The notes beneath the pieces were generated by a model. That model was not told the origin of the DNA. It searched no databases and saw only the letters and a list, made by a program, of their open reading frames with translations. From Planctomycetota bacterium (GTDB taxonomy: Bacteria; Planctomycetota; MHYJ01; JACQXL01), in contig JACRIK010000003.1 of assembly GCA_016235865.1 (NCBI GenBank), forward strand, positions 1 to 64,000: 64,000 bases of DNA, read 5' to 3'. This document shows, in pieces, positions 33,542 through 43,197 of this stretch (its first letter is position 1; every line of letters begins with the position of its first letter). A program made the position numbers and the translations under genes.

Positions 33542-34804
33542 TTAGTTGGAACCTTTAATTATAACTTGGGTAGGAATAACTATTACACTTTGCAAACCCA
33601 ACTGACCGTCAGAGTTATTACCCCAAACCCAAAGTGTGTTATCGGTCTTAAGAGCTAGTGTATGTAAACCACCACAAGAAATATGTTTCCAGTTAGTTGC
33701 ATTACCTACCTGAACAGGTGAGATATGATTCACTATATTATTCAGTCCTAATTGGCCATAATCATTTTTCCCCCACGCCCAAAGTGTACCATCAGTCTTA
33801 ATAGCAAGGGTATAATCATCTCCACAGGCAACCATCTTCCAATTGTTTGCTTTACCTATCTGGACTGGTGAGATGTGGACCACTGTATCACCCAATCCTA
33901 ATTGGCCATAATCATTTTTCCCCCACGCCCAGAGCGTACCATCGGCCCGAATGGCTAAAATATGGCCGTTCCTGCTATCAACCGTCTTCCAATCGCTTTC
34001 TGTTCCTATTTTGGTTGGTGTAGTTCTTGAAATCAGATCTCCCAATCCCAACTGACCGTTATTATTATTTCCCCAAGCCCAGAGCGTACCATCGGTTTTA
34101 ATAGCAAAGGTATGCCAATCAGAACACCTGATTTTTTCCCATGTGGTCTCGGCGCTAACCTGAACCGGCGAGAATTGTCTAATTGCATTACCTATTCCCA
34201 ATTCACCATTACTATTATCGCCCCAAGCCCAGATTGTGCCATCGGATTTGATGGCGACTGTATGGCCCAATCCACAGGAAACGGTTTTCCAGTAGTCATT
34301 ATCAGCACCTACCTTAATTGGTGAGTTAACGTATGGCACTTTACGTTCAGAATTAGACACTGGGATAAATTTATATAAGGATTCGTTTTTAGTGATATCA
34401 CCCAATCCTAATTGGCCATAGTAATTCTCTCCCCAAGCCCAGAGTAAACCAGCGCTATCAATCGCCATAGTGTAATTCTGTCCGCAGGCAACTACTTGCC
34501 AATCACCGCCGGCTATATTCAATTTAGTTAGTGCACCAACGGGTAAGAAATCGTCTTTCCTGACACCTAATTTACCGCAATAATCATCGCCCCAGGCCCA
34601 GAGTCCGGTTCCGTATTTATCCTCGGCTATGGCTATACTGTGCGATATGCCAGCACCCACCTGCAACCAAGTCATACTCGTTTTAATACTGCCGTTGGTA
34701 TCAGAATTTTCAAACCACGTCTGGACAATAAGCAGGCCAATGACGGATGATAAAACAACCCCTGATAACAACCCAATAACCAACCATTTAATATTTCTAT
34801 TCAT
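33542..34804 (-). CDS. RCC1-repeat (seven-bladed propeller) membrane-anchored protein
   Basis: A 420-residue protein with an N-terminal hydrophobic anchor (about residues 8-32: WLVIGLLSGVVLSSVIGLLI) and seven RCC1 repeats of about 50 residues, each with a TLWAWGxNxxGQLGLG signature and a following HTLAIKTDG segment. Seven repeats make a full propeller. RCC1 proteins bind other macromolecules; bacterial ones are mostly exported and of unknown function. Two adjacent repeats are almost identical even in DNA (about 33750-33930), showing recent duplication. The ATG at 34804 is preferred over an in-frame GTG at 34822 that would overlap the upstream gene. It lies three bases from the end of that gene, so both are probably one operon. 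Confidence 0.88.
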   Translation of the reverse strand: MNRNIKWLVIGLLSGVVLSSVIGLLIVQTWFENSDTNGSIKTSMTWLQVGAGISHSIAIAEDKYGTGLWAWGDDYCGKLGVRKDDFLPVGALTKLNIAGGDWQVVACGQNYTMAIDSAGLLWAWGENYYGQLGLGDITKNESLYKFIPVSNSERKVPYVNSPIKVGADNDYWKTVSCGLGHTVAIKSDGTIWAWGDNSNGELGIGNAIRQFSPVQVSAETTWEKIRCSDWHTFAIKTDGTLWAWGNNNNGQLGLGDLISRTTPTKIGTESDWKTVDSRNGHILAIRADGTLWAWGKNDYGQLGLGDTVVHISPVQIGKANNWKMVACGDDYTLAIKTDGTLWAWGKNDYGQLGLNNIVNHISPVQVGNATNWKHISCGGLHTLALKTDNTLWVWGNNSDGQLGLQSVIVIPTQVIIKGSN

Positions 34805-34824
34805 TTTTATCCGTCTCTTCACTA

Positions 34825-37086
34825 TTACTCTTTAGCATATGTCCGTATATTAATAGTTTTTTCTGTCTTATTATCAGCGTTATCAGTGGCGATAACAGTC
34901 GCGCTGGTTTGGCGTCCAATAGTGAATGTGGCAGGTAAAATATATTCCTTCGATTTCACGAGGCTTAGATTATCCCTCACAGTTATACTGCTATTTAATC
35001 CAGCAGTAAGTGAACTCCCGGGCGCCGTCTCGCCGTTCTGCCCCGTTATATATATTACAATAAAACCCCCTTTTCCAGAATCAATTTCTGGCGGCGTTTT
35101 ATCTATAGACACATTTATTGTTGCCTCACCACTTGCATTACCTGCCTTATCTATTGCAGTGCAGGTGGGATCATATCTACCATCGGTACTATAATGTTTA
35201 TTAAGTGGATTTGGGACAGGCAGTTTAATTCCTGAACTTGGGTCAGGATCTTCAGCAGTAAAGGTCACAGTTACGGTTTTTATTTTATTATTGTACCAAA
35301 TGCCGGCGTTGGGTTGCGGATCGCGAACTACTGTAAGAGTAGGCGAGGTCTTATCTATACTTACTTTCACGACTTCATAGTTACTTTTATTGCCGGCTTT
35401 ATCAATTACCTGCCATTCTTTTCTGATATCACGGCCTTCTTCTGATACAACTTCCACCTTTGTAGCTTGCCCGTCAATCCCGGAAAGATTGTCGGTTGCC
35501 TTGAATGTTATGGTTACATCTGTATTATTCCAGCCATTCTTATTAGGGGCAATTTCATGAGTAATCTTTGGCTTAATTTTATCAATATTAATCGGCTGCT
35601 CGGTTTCCTTTAATGCCATATTACCTGCCTTGTCAAAGAAAAACCAGAATGTGCTTTGCCCAGCGCCTTCATCTGAAAGCACTTCCGTGTAAGTAGGTTC
35701 TCCGTCAATGCCGGAAAGATTGTCCGTGGCGTTAAACGTTACCGTTACATCGGTATTATTCCATCCATTGGTATTCGGCCCCGGCGCGATTACATAATCA
35801 ATTGCCGGCGGTGTCCAATCAATATTAACTGTAACAACTACCTCTTCAGATTCCAAACCCAAAGTATCGCGTGCTCTCCGGCTTCGTTGAATTCCAGCCC
35901 CTTCTTCTGATATTACTACGATTTCTATTTCTGGAGTAGCAAGTGGCGCGCCTCCGGGGTCGCTCGCCCTGAAAATCACTGTTACCGGACCATTATACCA
36001 GCCATTGGCATTAGGCGCAGAAGGAATAACCTCGGCGCTAATTATTGGCGGGAGGTTAACTACTTCCGGTATCACGGGAAATGTCATCCCGCATCTCTGT
36101 GGTGCAAGTTCGGGAATATTGCCAATATCCTGCGTCGTGCCGTCTAAGGTTTCTTCTGAGGCGTGGGTTATCGGATATGATACGCTGACCGGGCCCCATT
36201 CATTGCCCGCTACAGCAGCCGCGCTTATCAGGGTGCTGGTAATACCATCTGATTCGGTTCGTTCTAATGAAGCATTATATAGCCCGCTGTCATTCAGCAA
36301 TTCGCCATAGGTACTGATGGCTACCGTATCGCCAACCTTGGCGCTGGCCGGCCCTGAAACCTGAACCCAGACATTGTTGCCTTCGGTGTGGACTGATTGG
36401 TAATTCTCCCTGGGCGCAACCGGTATCGCTACCTCGTTGGTCCTCTCAAAACCAGTCCACTCAAGGGCAAACCTGGTGTGGTTGGAGATTCTTACGGCCA
36501 GCTGATTGGTGTCCTGAATCCGTACCCCTATCCTGATGCCCGGCCTGGTTATAGAATGGTCCCCCAGATAGCCGCTGTAATAGAACCTGGCTGATGAAGG
36601 CAGGGTTGAATCGGTTGGATTGTAGATACTGCCGGACGGGCCGGCTAAGAATGGTTCAGGGTTATTTTGAGCATAAGCCGTTGCAAAGGATGACCCTTCA
36701 CTTTTGTATACATCGTTATCCTCAGAATGAATATGATTGTAATAGTAAAGATAACCGGCCCCCCCCCGGGTTGGGTCTGCCGCGGCCTCCGTCCACCACG
36801 AGCCAATGCCGCTATGCCAGTAGTCATAACTTTCCTCAACAGAAAGAATCCGGGCCGAGGATACTTCCACCATAACCGCGCCCCACAAGTAGGCAACCGG
36901 CGAGACAACGCCCTGGATTTCTATATAGACCACATCGCCCGGATTTGCCTTGAGAACATCGACCGGCTGACCGAATTCATCCAGCGCCACCGCGGTAAAA
37001 TTAGGCGCCTGGGCATAAAGTCCTGAAGCAGATACCAATAGGACTAATAAAACCAGACCAACAATTCCAAAATAACGATTTGACAT
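34825..37086 (-). CDS. Secreted Ig-like repeat protein, 753 aa
   Basis: AAAGGAG precedes the ATG, and a Sec signal (VGLVLLVLLVSASGLYAQA) follows. Residues about 28-215 are an N-terminal domain with FTAVALDEFGQPVDVLKANPG that resembles a cohesin-like or carbohydrate-binding fold. From about residue 345 come five or so Ig-like repeats of about 85 residues with the signature NGWNNTDVTVTFNATDNLSGID and a starting VNIDKTPP. Such repeats form rods on extracellular proteins. The two best copies are very alike. No enzymatic domain is seen. It is in an operon with the RCC1 gene, so both are probably surface proteins acting together. Confidence 0.85.
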   Translation of the reverse strand: MSNRYFGIVGLVLLVLLVSASGLYAQAPNFTAVALDEFGQPVDVLKANPGDVVYIEIQGVVSPVAYLWGAVMVEVSSARILSVEESYDYWHSGIGSWWTEAAADPTRGGAGYLYYYNHIHSEDNDVYKSEGSSFATAYAQNNPEPFLAGPSGSIYNPTDSTLPSSARFYYSGYLGDHSITRPGIRIGVRIQDTNQLAVRISNHTRFALEWTGFERTNEVAIPVAPRENYQSVHTEGNNVWVQVSGPASAKVGDTVAISTYGELLNDSGLYNASLERTESDGITSTLISAAAVAGNEWGPVSVSYPITHASEETLDGTTQDIGNIPELAPQRCGMTFPVIPEVVNLPPIISAEVIPSAPNANGWYNGPVTVIFRASDPGGAPLATPEIEIVVISEEGAGIQRSRRARDTLGLESEEVVVTVNIDWTPPAIDYVIAPGPNTNGWNNTDVTVTFNATDNLSGIDGEPTYTEVLSDEGAGQSTFWFFFDKAGNMALKETEQPINIDKIKPKITHEIAPNKNGWNNTDVTITFKATDNLSGIDGQATKVEVVSEEGRDIRKEWQVIDKAGNKSNYEVVKVSIDKTSPTLTVVRDPQPNAGIWYNNKIKTVTVTFTAEDPDPSSGIKLPVPNPLNKHYSTDGRYDPTCTAIDKAGNASGEATINVSIDKTPPEIDSGKGGFIVIYITGQNGETAPGSSLTAGLNSSITVRDNLSLVKSKEYILPATFTIGRQTSATVIATDNADNKTEKTINIRTYAKE

Positions 37087-37297
37087 AACACACTCCTTTC
37101 TGCCCCTGATATAAGGACAGATATTGGCGAGTCTGGATGATGCTTAAATCAATGATGTCTTACTCTACAGATTCGAGCCTATTTATTAACAATCAATTAA
37201 CTACATTATAATTCTACATCGCGTAATGTCAAGAAAAGAGAACTGTTTTTTTCACACCAACAGACCCTATGAACTACATGCATTATAAACTCCTCGG

Positions 37298-39256
37298 TTA
37301 AAACTCCACCGCCAACCCAAGCATATAATTCCGTTCCGGCGAGGGATAGAGCGCAATCGTCCCGCCGGAATTGGTTGCCCCGTATTCCTCATACCGCTGG
37401 TTGAATAAATTATTCACCCCCAGCGATGCCTTGACCTTCTTATACTGGTAGATGAATTTTGCATCCACGGTATTGTAGGCGTCCAGCGGCCTTTGCTGGT
37501 TGGGCTGGTCGGAAATCAGATAACGGCTTCCCACATAATTATAGTAGAGATTGACATTGAGATTCTCCACTGCCAGAGGCGGCGTGGTAATGATTATGCC
37601 GGCTTTATTATGAGGCACGCCCGGAACCTCGTTACCCCTGAACGCCCCCTGCTGGAATTCGGCGCTGGTATAGGTGTAATTCAGGGTGATGCGCGGTAAT
37701 TCCTCGCCCGGCTTGTATTCCATCTTGGCTTCGACTCCCTGGCGGCTTATCCGGTCGTAGTTCTCGTTCTGGCCAAACGGCGGGGTATAAGGATTGTAGA
37801 AAATCTCGTTATCAACATCAATGCTGAAGAGCGACAGATTGGTCATCAGGTATTCAGACGGGTTATGCTTTACGCCGATTTCCACCTGTTGGCCGCTCTG
37901 AGGCTTGAGAGCGGAGTTCAATCCGCTCCAGGATGAAAAGTATTCATCAATAGCCGGGAACCTGAAACTCTGATTGTAATTAAGATAGACCGAATTGTTG
38001 TCCTGATACAAATAGGTCAAGCCCGCGTGGAACACATCTTCATTGAGTGTCTTGCGGGCCGACAGGCCTCCGCCATTAAAGGAGTAAAACGCCTTTTCAT
38101 GCCGATAGCCGGTTGAAAACCCGTATTTCTTGCTGACCTCAATCTCGCCCAGAAGATACAGGCCCAGCGAATCCTTATCAGCGCCGGTGCCGGAAAGATT
38201 GCCCTGGTCCTTGAGCCAGTCAACCCCGGTGGTTATCTTAGCGGTCTGGCCGGTGATGCCGAACTCCCTGATATAGCGCGGGGCCAGATGCATTGAGTCA
38301 ATCTTGTTATCAAAAGTCCCCCAAGGCATATAAGTTGCCGAAGAGGTCTTGTTGCGCAGGGATAAATCAGTGGTGAAATCGCCGATGTCATCAAATGAGT
38401 TATTGACCTTGAGTTTATAATAGTAATCCTCGGTGGTGGCCAGGTCATTGGGCGTGGTGGTTGACCGGCGTCCCGATGTTGCAATCTGGGCCGGCGTCAG
38501 GTAGCCGGGCAGGCCGTATTCGTCGTTATGGATGCCCAAACTCATCTCGGCATTAAACTCGTTACCGAAAATCAGCCCCAAACTGATATTCTTGTCATCG
38601 GAGTTGAAATACGAATTCTGCCGATAGCCGTCGGTATTGCGATAGGACTGGTTGACAGAGAAAGTCAAATCCTGATTACCGCCGTTGGCAAAGAAGGCGA
38701 AGTTGTTGGTATTGTAACTGCCGGAAAATGTGCTCAGTTTGCTGTTAACGCCCTGGCTACCCTTTTTGGTGATGATATTGATGGTGCCGGCCGTGGCATT
38801 GTCGCCGTAGAGAATACTTCCGGCCCCGCGCACGATTTCTATCTTGCTGACGTCCTCAATCGGTATCTGGGACCAGTCCGTGCCGGCCAAATCAACCTGG
38901 GTCACCCGCCGTCCGTCTACCAGCACCAGGGTATTCAACGGCCCGCCTTCGCCAAACCCGCGCATATCCAGGGTGACGGTTTTGCCGGTGCCGGTCCAGT
39001 CATTAACCATCAAACCGTTTTCGGTCTTCAGTATCTCGGAGATACACCGGGCATTGGATTTCTTGATGTCGGCCTCGCTGATGACCGTGACATTAGCCGG
39101 GATTTTGAGGAGTTCCTTTTCCGAGCGGGTCGCCGTGACGATGATTTCGCTGGTCTTTGTTATTGGCGCGGACGGCTCATCCGCAAAAACACTGTTGGCC
39201 ATCATACAACCGATGGTCACTAACCCAATACCTGTTATCTTACCTAATCTTTCCAT
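37298..39256 (-). CDS. btuB: TonB-dependent outer-membrane receptor, probably for cobalamin
   Basis: A 652-residue receptor. AAAGGAG precedes the ATG at 39256; a signal peptide ends near SVFA. The TonB box is SEIIVTATRSEK. The plug domain has ISEADIKKSNARCISEIL, GGPLNTLVLVDGRRV and GSILYGDNATAGTINIITKKG; the 22-strand barrel ends in a C-terminal aromatic (LGLAVEF), as is usual for outer-membrane proteins. BtuB-type receptors move cobalamin into the periplasm using TonB energy. The substrate is assigned from the riboswitch-like element upstream and from the btuFCD genes that lie next to it in the same direction, not from the barrel itself. Confidence 0.87.
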   Translation of the reverse strand: MERLGKITGIGLVTIGCMMANSVFADEPSAPITKTSEIIVTATRSEKELLKIPANVTVISEADIKKSNARCISEILKTENGLMVNDWTGTGKTVTLDMRGFGEGGPLNTLVLVDGRRVTQVDLAGTDWSQIPIEDVSKIEIVRGAGSILYGDNATAGTINIITKKGSQGVNSKLSTFSGSYNTNNFAFFANGGNQDLTFSVNQSYRNTDGYRQNSYFNSDDKNISLGLIFGNEFNAEMSLGIHNDEYGLPGYLTPAQIATSGRRSTTTPNDLATTEDYYYKLKVNNSFDDIGDFTTDLSLRNKTSSATYMPWGTFDNKIDSMHLAPRYIREFGITGQTAKITTGVDWLKDQGNLSGTGADKDSLGLYLLGEIEVSKKYGFSTGYRHEKAFYSFNGGGLSARKTLNEDVFHAGLTYLYQDNNSVYLNYNQSFRFPAIDEYFSSWSGLNSALKPQSGQQVEIGVKHNPSEYLMTNLSLFSIDVDNEIFYNPYTPPFGQNENYDRISRQGVEAKMEYKPGEELPRITLNYTYTSAEFQQGAFRGNEVPGVPHNKAGIIITTPPLAVENLNVNLYYNYVGSRYLISDQPNQQRPLDAYNTVDAKFIYQYKKVKASLGVNNLFNQRYEEYGATNSGGTIALYPSPERNYMLGLAVEF

Positions 39257-39289
39257 CTTCTTCTCCTTTCGAGAATACTTCCCAAGATA

Positions 39290-39390
39290 GATAATAGTCC
39301 GGGCTTGTCTCAATATTACATCAAGACATTACCGTTGCGGGGCAGCGTTCCGAATCACACGGAAACTTCCTTTATCTATCCGGTCTTAGA
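39290..39390 (-). promoter_or_regulatory. Cobalamin riboswitch upstream of btuB (compact variant)
   Basis: On the minus strand the leader of btuB contains GTGTGATTCGGAACGCTGCC followed by CCGCAACGGTAA, the conserved core of cobalamin riboswitches, and then CAAGCCCGGA, the usual 3' closing segment. The P-peripheral arms are short, so this is a reduced version. Its 3' end lies about 20 bases from the ribosome-binding site (AAAGGAG at about 39268), so it probably acts on translation. Confidence 0.75.
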
Positions 39391-39422
39391 GCCAGTTAAT
39401 CCGTATGGATGTTACTGGCTCT
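39388..39422. repeat. Dispersed CTGTTA/CAGTTA hairpin element, copy 1
   Basis: AGAGCCAGTTAATCCG then TATGGATGTTACTGGCTCT: perfect arms AGAGCCAG and CTGGCTCT around an inner GTTA...GTTA spacing. Copies of the same design are at 45650-45684 and 47594-47627. Confidence 0.7.
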
Positions 39423-39706
39423 TATCCAGCACACTCCACGAACCCTGACGGGTTCTCTGAGCAAGAACCCGGAACGGGTAACTTATGTGCGGGATTAGAT
39501 AGCACCATCCCGACCCGTTAGTTCGGGACAGGCAGGCGCCATCACTGGTTATTAATATTTTAAACTCCTAAAGTATTCCCTCTCCCCTGGTGGGAGAGGG
39601 CAGGGTGAGGGGGACACCCTCCCCTTAATCCCCTCCCATCTGAGCGCCATAAGGGCGCCATGGCGCTTCGGCGCCAAAGGGAGGGGAAAAGTTTTATTAT
39701 AACCTC
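39423..39706. other. Gap between btuB leader and btuD, rich in dispersed repeats
   Basis: No gene. It holds several palindromic fragments: GAACCC/GGGTTC pairs at about 39440-39470, CCCGACCCGTTAGTTCGGG near 39512-39530, CCTCTCCCCTGGTGGGAGAGG at about 39579, and the GGCGCC-rich element at 39640-39680. Confidence 0.65.
39640..39680. repeat. Dispersed GGCGCC-rich palindromic element, copy 1
   Basis: The complement of this stretch reads GGCGCCGAAGCGCCATGG followed by CGCCCTTATGGCGCTCA. It matches the element between rpmF and plsX (25484-25530) at nearly every position. Confidence 0.7.
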
Positions 39707-40492
39707 TCATTTTATCCTATCTTTAGGCACCGGTATCACATACGGCTTGCCTGAGATAGGATTTTCTTTTACCACCACCACGGTCTTATAAACCGCCTCA
39801 ATATTCTGATAAGTCAGCACCTCAGCCGGGCTGCCGGACTTATATATCTTGCCTTCTTCCATGAGTATCAGCCGGTGGCAATATTCGCCGGCCGTATTAA
39901 GGTCGTGCAGGATAACCACAATCGTCAGTCCCTTTTCCTTATTAAGCTGCTTAAGCAGGTGCAATATCTCCACCTGATGCCCGATATCCAGGTGCGAGGT
40001 CGGCTCATCCAGCAAAAGCAGTTTCGGCTCCTGTGCCAATGCCTGAGCCAGGAACACCCGCTGTAATTCGCCTCCGGAAAGTTCGGTCACCATCCGCTCC
40101 CGCAGTCCGGAACATCCTGACAATTCCATTGCCCCTTTGATTATTTCTTCATCCCGTTCCGTAATCATCTCAAACCGTCCTAAATAAGGCGTTCGGCCCA
40201 AGGCCACAAAGTCATAGACCTTAAACGGAAATGCCATCATAAGAAACTGCGGCACGACGGCTATCTCCCGGGCCAGCGCCCTGACCGACCAGGCGCTGAT
40301 TTCCTTTTCCTTATATGACAAACTACCGGTGTATCCGGGAATAATCTTGGTAATGGTCCGGAAAAGCGTGGTCTTGCCAGAGCCGTTAGGGCCGATGATG
40401 CCGACAAACTCCCCCTGATTTACCGCCAAGGAGATGTTTTTTATGACCTCCTTAGTTTGATAACCACTGGCCAGATTAGATATTTTTAGCAT
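39707..40492 (-). CDS. btuD: Cobalamin ABC importer, ATP-binding protein
   Basis: A 261-residue ABC ATPase of the FecCD/BtuCD class. Walker A GPNGSGKTT (about 35-43), Q-loop VPQFLMMAF, signature ELSGGELQRVFLAQAL, Walker B LLLLDEPTSHLD and H-loop VVILHDLNTA are all present. It powers the BtuC permease in the inner membrane. It is the last gene of the cobC-btuD operon; its start overlaps the end of btuC by 17 bases, indicating coupled translation. The substrate follows from the operon, since haem and siderophore importers have the same motifs. Confidence 0.9.
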   Translation of the reverse strand: MLKISNLASGYQTKEVIKNISLAVNQGEFVGIIGPNGSGKTTLFRTITKIIPGYTGSLSYKEKEISAWSVRALAREIAVVPQFLMMAFPFKVYDFVALGRTPYLGRFEMITERDEEIIKGAMELSGCSGLRERMVTELSGGELQRVFLAQALAQEPKLLLLDEPTSHLDIGHQVEILHLLKQLNKEKGLTIVVILHDLNTAGEYCHRLILMEEGKIYKSGSPAEVLTYQNIEAVYKTVVVVKENPISGKPYVIPVPKDRIK

Positions 40493-41456
40493 TTATAAGC
40501 ATCCCTATAAAAAACACGCCGCCCACGATACCGGTAATGACGCCGACCGGCAATTCAGCCGGCGCGATAACGGTCCGGGCCAGGGTGTCGCTGACCACCA
40601 GGAATATCGCGCCGCTCAAGGCGCTGGCTATAAAAAGGCCGCGGCTTTGGGGCCCCACTATCGACCGCATAATATGCGGTATCATCAGGCCCACAAACCC
40701 GACCATCCCTGAAACCGCCACACAACAGCCGGTAATTAGAGAAGTAATAACAAATAAAAATGCCCTGATTCGATGCGGTGAAATCCCCAAATGGCTGGCC
40801 TTCTCATCACCCAGTGTTAAAACGTCTATATCACGGCTGAAAAAGACCAGAATCAAAACACCGGCTATAAGAGGGGTGGTTATCACTTTTATAATCGGAT
40901 AATCTATGGTGGCAAAACTGCCCATCAGGAAGAAGAGCACGGATTGAATCTCGGTCGGCTTGGACACGGAAAATATAAGCAGGACCAGCGACGAGCATAT
41001 AAATGAAAGCACCACGCCCGAGAGAATCAAACTACTGACCGAGAAATGGTGACGGCTGGTAATGACATAAACAATAATGACCGAAACCAGCGCGCCGATG
41101 AATGCCATGATAGGCCACGAGAAACTGGCCGCGGATAAAAACGGCACTATCATGCATAGAGCCACGCCCAGAACCGCGCCGCCTGAAATCCCGAGCGTAT
41201 AGGGCTCGGCCAGCGGATTGCGCAGGATGGCCTGAAGCACCGCGCCGGCCACAGCCAGGCCCAGGCCGACCAACACTGCCCCTAATATCCTGGGCAGGCG
41301 CACCTCATAGACAATCTTTGCCTCTGTTTCTTCCGTCGTGCTACAAAAACCTCTTAAGTATTTATATGAAACCCCTGTCGGCCCAATGCCTAAACAGATA
41401 ACAACTACGCTGGCCAGAACAGCCAATAATAAACCGATTATCAATATCTTGTTCAT
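40476..41456 (-). CDS. btuC: Cobalamin ABC importer, permease
   Basis: A 326-residue FecCD-family permease with about ten membrane helices. Family motifs include LRLPRILGAVLVGLGLAVAG (here VRLPRILGAV), AILRNPLAEPYTLGISGGA and VGFVGLMIPHIMR, the last a coupling region contacting the ATPase. It lets cobalamin delivered by BtuF cross the inner membrane. The ATG follows the btuF stop directly (TAAATG), so translation is coupled. Confidence 0.9.
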   Translation of the reverse strand: MNKILIIGLLLAVLASVVVICLGIGPTGVSYKYLRGFCSTTEETEAKIVYEVRLPRILGAVLVGLGLAVAGAVLQAILRNPLAEPYTLGISGGAVLGVALCMIVPFLSAASFSWPIMAFIGALVSVIIVYVITSRHHFSVSSLILSGVVLSFICSSLVLLIFSVSKPTEIQSVLFFLMGSFATIDYPIIKVITTPLIAGVLILVFFSRDIDVLTLGDEKASHLGISPHRIRAFLFVITSLITGCCVAVSGMVGFVGLMIPHIMRSIVGPQSRGLFIASALSGAIFLVVSDTLARTVIAPAELPVGVITGIVGGVFFIGMLINAKNI

Positions 41457-42419
41457 TTATTTCAGGTATTCCCGCATCTGCCTGACTGCCTTGATAAAAT
41501 TAATCGGCGTGGGTTGGCAGAGCAGGTCCGCATTCATCACGTAAACCTTTTTATTATTCACAGCCGAGATGTTGGCAAACCGCTCTTGTTGCCACATCTG
41601 TTTGGCTTGTTCGGTTATCTGACCCATATCGCTGATAATAATAACATCAGGATTTCTCCGGATAATCTCCTCAACGCTTAAAGTCGGCCAGGGCAGGATG
41701 GAGTCAGCCGCGATGTTACGTCCGCCGGCATTGTTTATTATGTCGTTAATAAAGGTATTCCGGCCCGCGGTCATCAGGGGAGTTACATTCAACTGGATAA
41801 ATACCTTAATCGGTGAAACACTTACTGTGGTGATCGACTTTAACTCAGCTTGTATCTGATTAAGGAATCCTTCTACTTCATTGATCTTATCCAGCAGTTT
41901 GCCGTAGAGCCGGAAATTGGATTCCATGTCCGCCCAGGAATTGGTCTCGCCGAACACAAACACCCTGATATTGAGCGATCTCAATTTCTCCACTATCTGA
42001 GGCCGGTTGCCGTCCTTGCTGGCCAGGATTAAATCCGGATTTAATTCCACTATCTTTTCAATGGATGGTTCTAAAAGGTTACCGATACTGGTGGCGCTGA
42101 TGCCAACACAGAAATCCGTCCGGCCGACGATTCTATCCTGGGCATTGAGTATCTTGACATTCTCGGTAACAGCCGGCGCCAGGGAAATAATCCTTTGAGT
42201 GGTTATGGGCAATATAAATGGAATCCCGGTTGCGTCAGTAATTACGTTGAGTGACAAATCCGCCTTTTGCACATGGGCATTTTTCTCATTTCCCTGCGGA
42301 CAGCCGATAAGCGTTAAACATAACACAAGAAACGCCATCCCAAGAAATATTTGTTCTTGCGTTCTGGAGTTTATCCTGAGGTCCTTCGAAGGATTCTTCA
42401 GTTCTTTAGTGTCACTCAT
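41457..42419 (-). CDS. btuF: Cobalamin-binding lipoprotein of the BtuF type
   Basis: A 320-residue periplasmic binding protein of the class III (helical-backbone) fold. The N-terminus carries an extra 25 residues before a lipoprotein signal (FLGMAFLVLCLTLIGCPQG, lipidated Cys about residue 40). TQRIISLAPAVTENVKIL is the usual opening of BtuF/FecB domains, and DLILASKDGN and NPDVIIISDMG mark the two lobes. GGAGG lies seven bases before the ATG. Located between cobS and btuC in the same operon. Specificity for cobalamin is inferred from that context and the riboswitch. Confidence 0.87.
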   Translation of the reverse strand: MSDTKELKNPSKDLRINSRTQEQIFLGMAFLVLCLTLIGCPQGNEKNAHVQKADLSLNVITDATGIPFILPITTQRIISLAPAVTENVKILNAQDRIVGRTDFCVGISATSIGNLLEPSIEKIVELNPDLILASKDGNRPQIVEKLRSLNIRVFVFGETNSWADMESNFRLYGKLLDKINEVEGFLNQIQAELKSITTVSVSPIKVFIQLNVTPLMTAGRNTFINDIINNAGGRNIAADSILPWPTLSVEEIIRRNPDVIIISDMGQITEQAKQMWQQERFANISAVNNKKVYVMNADLLCQPTPINFIKAVRQMREYLK

Positions 42420-42422
42420 ATT

Positions 42423-43196
42423 TTACCTCCCTAAATAAATAATATACGCCCCGAATAGTACGGCCACCTCGGTAATCTCGTTAACCGCGCCGAGGATATC
42501 GCCGGTTATTCCGCCTAAAATGCGCTTGGAAATCATCGCCATAACCATTGCCACGATAACCGGAATAATAACCGCTGCCAGCCAGATAAAATTATCTGAA
42601 ATAATACAGAGCGCCAAGGTAACCAGCAGCATAACGGCGGTGGATATAATGGCGTCCGTACGGGTGAGATTATCCACAAACGGCTTGGCTGTTCCCTCAG
42701 ATGCCGCCGGGGCATAGGAACTGGCAAACGCCGCAATGACCATTGACCACCGACTCAGCAGCGGTATCATAATTAATGTTATATTAGAATAATACGGCAT
42801 GGCCAACGGCAAACTGGCCAGTACCGACCATTTTAGCAGCAGGATAAAAAATATGCCGATAACCCCCATTACGCCGACGTGCGGGTCGCGCATGACCTTG
42901 ACAATTTCCTCCCTGCTCCGCCCGGCATAAAACCCGTCGCACATATCGCTCAGGCCGTCCAGGTGCAGACCTCCGCTTAAAGCGGTCAATGCCAAAAGCA
43001 CCAGCGTGGCCGTAACCGTGGCAGAGAAGTTCAGCGGACCGAATGATAATATCTTAAGAAGAATTAGAAACAATCCGATAAGCAACCCGATTAGCGGAAA
43101 ATAGCGCATGGACCGGGACAGGTCTTTGGGCTCCACCGAACCTAACTTAATCGGTATCGGGGTCAGGAATTGCAATGCCATAAGTAATGCTTTCAT
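42423..43196 (-). CDS. cobS: Adenosylcobinamide-GDP ribazoletransferase (CobS)
   Basis: A 257-residue membrane enzyme that joins alpha-ribazole to adenosylcobinamide-GDP, the last main step of nucleotide-loop assembly. Family motifs: ALQFLTPIPIKLG at the start, GGLHLDGLSDMCDGFYAGRSREEIV and MRDPHVGVMGVIG (about residues 75-112), then multiple membrane helices. AAAGGAGG precedes the ATG. It starts one base after the cobT stop. Confidence 0.95.
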   Translation of the reverse strand: MKALLMALQFLTPIPIKLGSVEPKDLSRSMRYFPLIGLLIGLFLILLKILSFGPLNFSATVTATLVLLALTALSGGLHLDGLSDMCDGFYAGRSREEIVKVMRDPHVGVMGVIGIFFILLLKWSVLASLPLAMPYYSNITLIMIPLLSRWSMVIAAFASSYAPAASEGTAKPFVDNLTRTDAIISTAVMLLVTLALCIISDNFIWLAAVIIPVIVAMVMAMISKRILGGITGDILGAVNEITEVAVLFGAYIIYLGR

Positions 43197-43197
43197 T

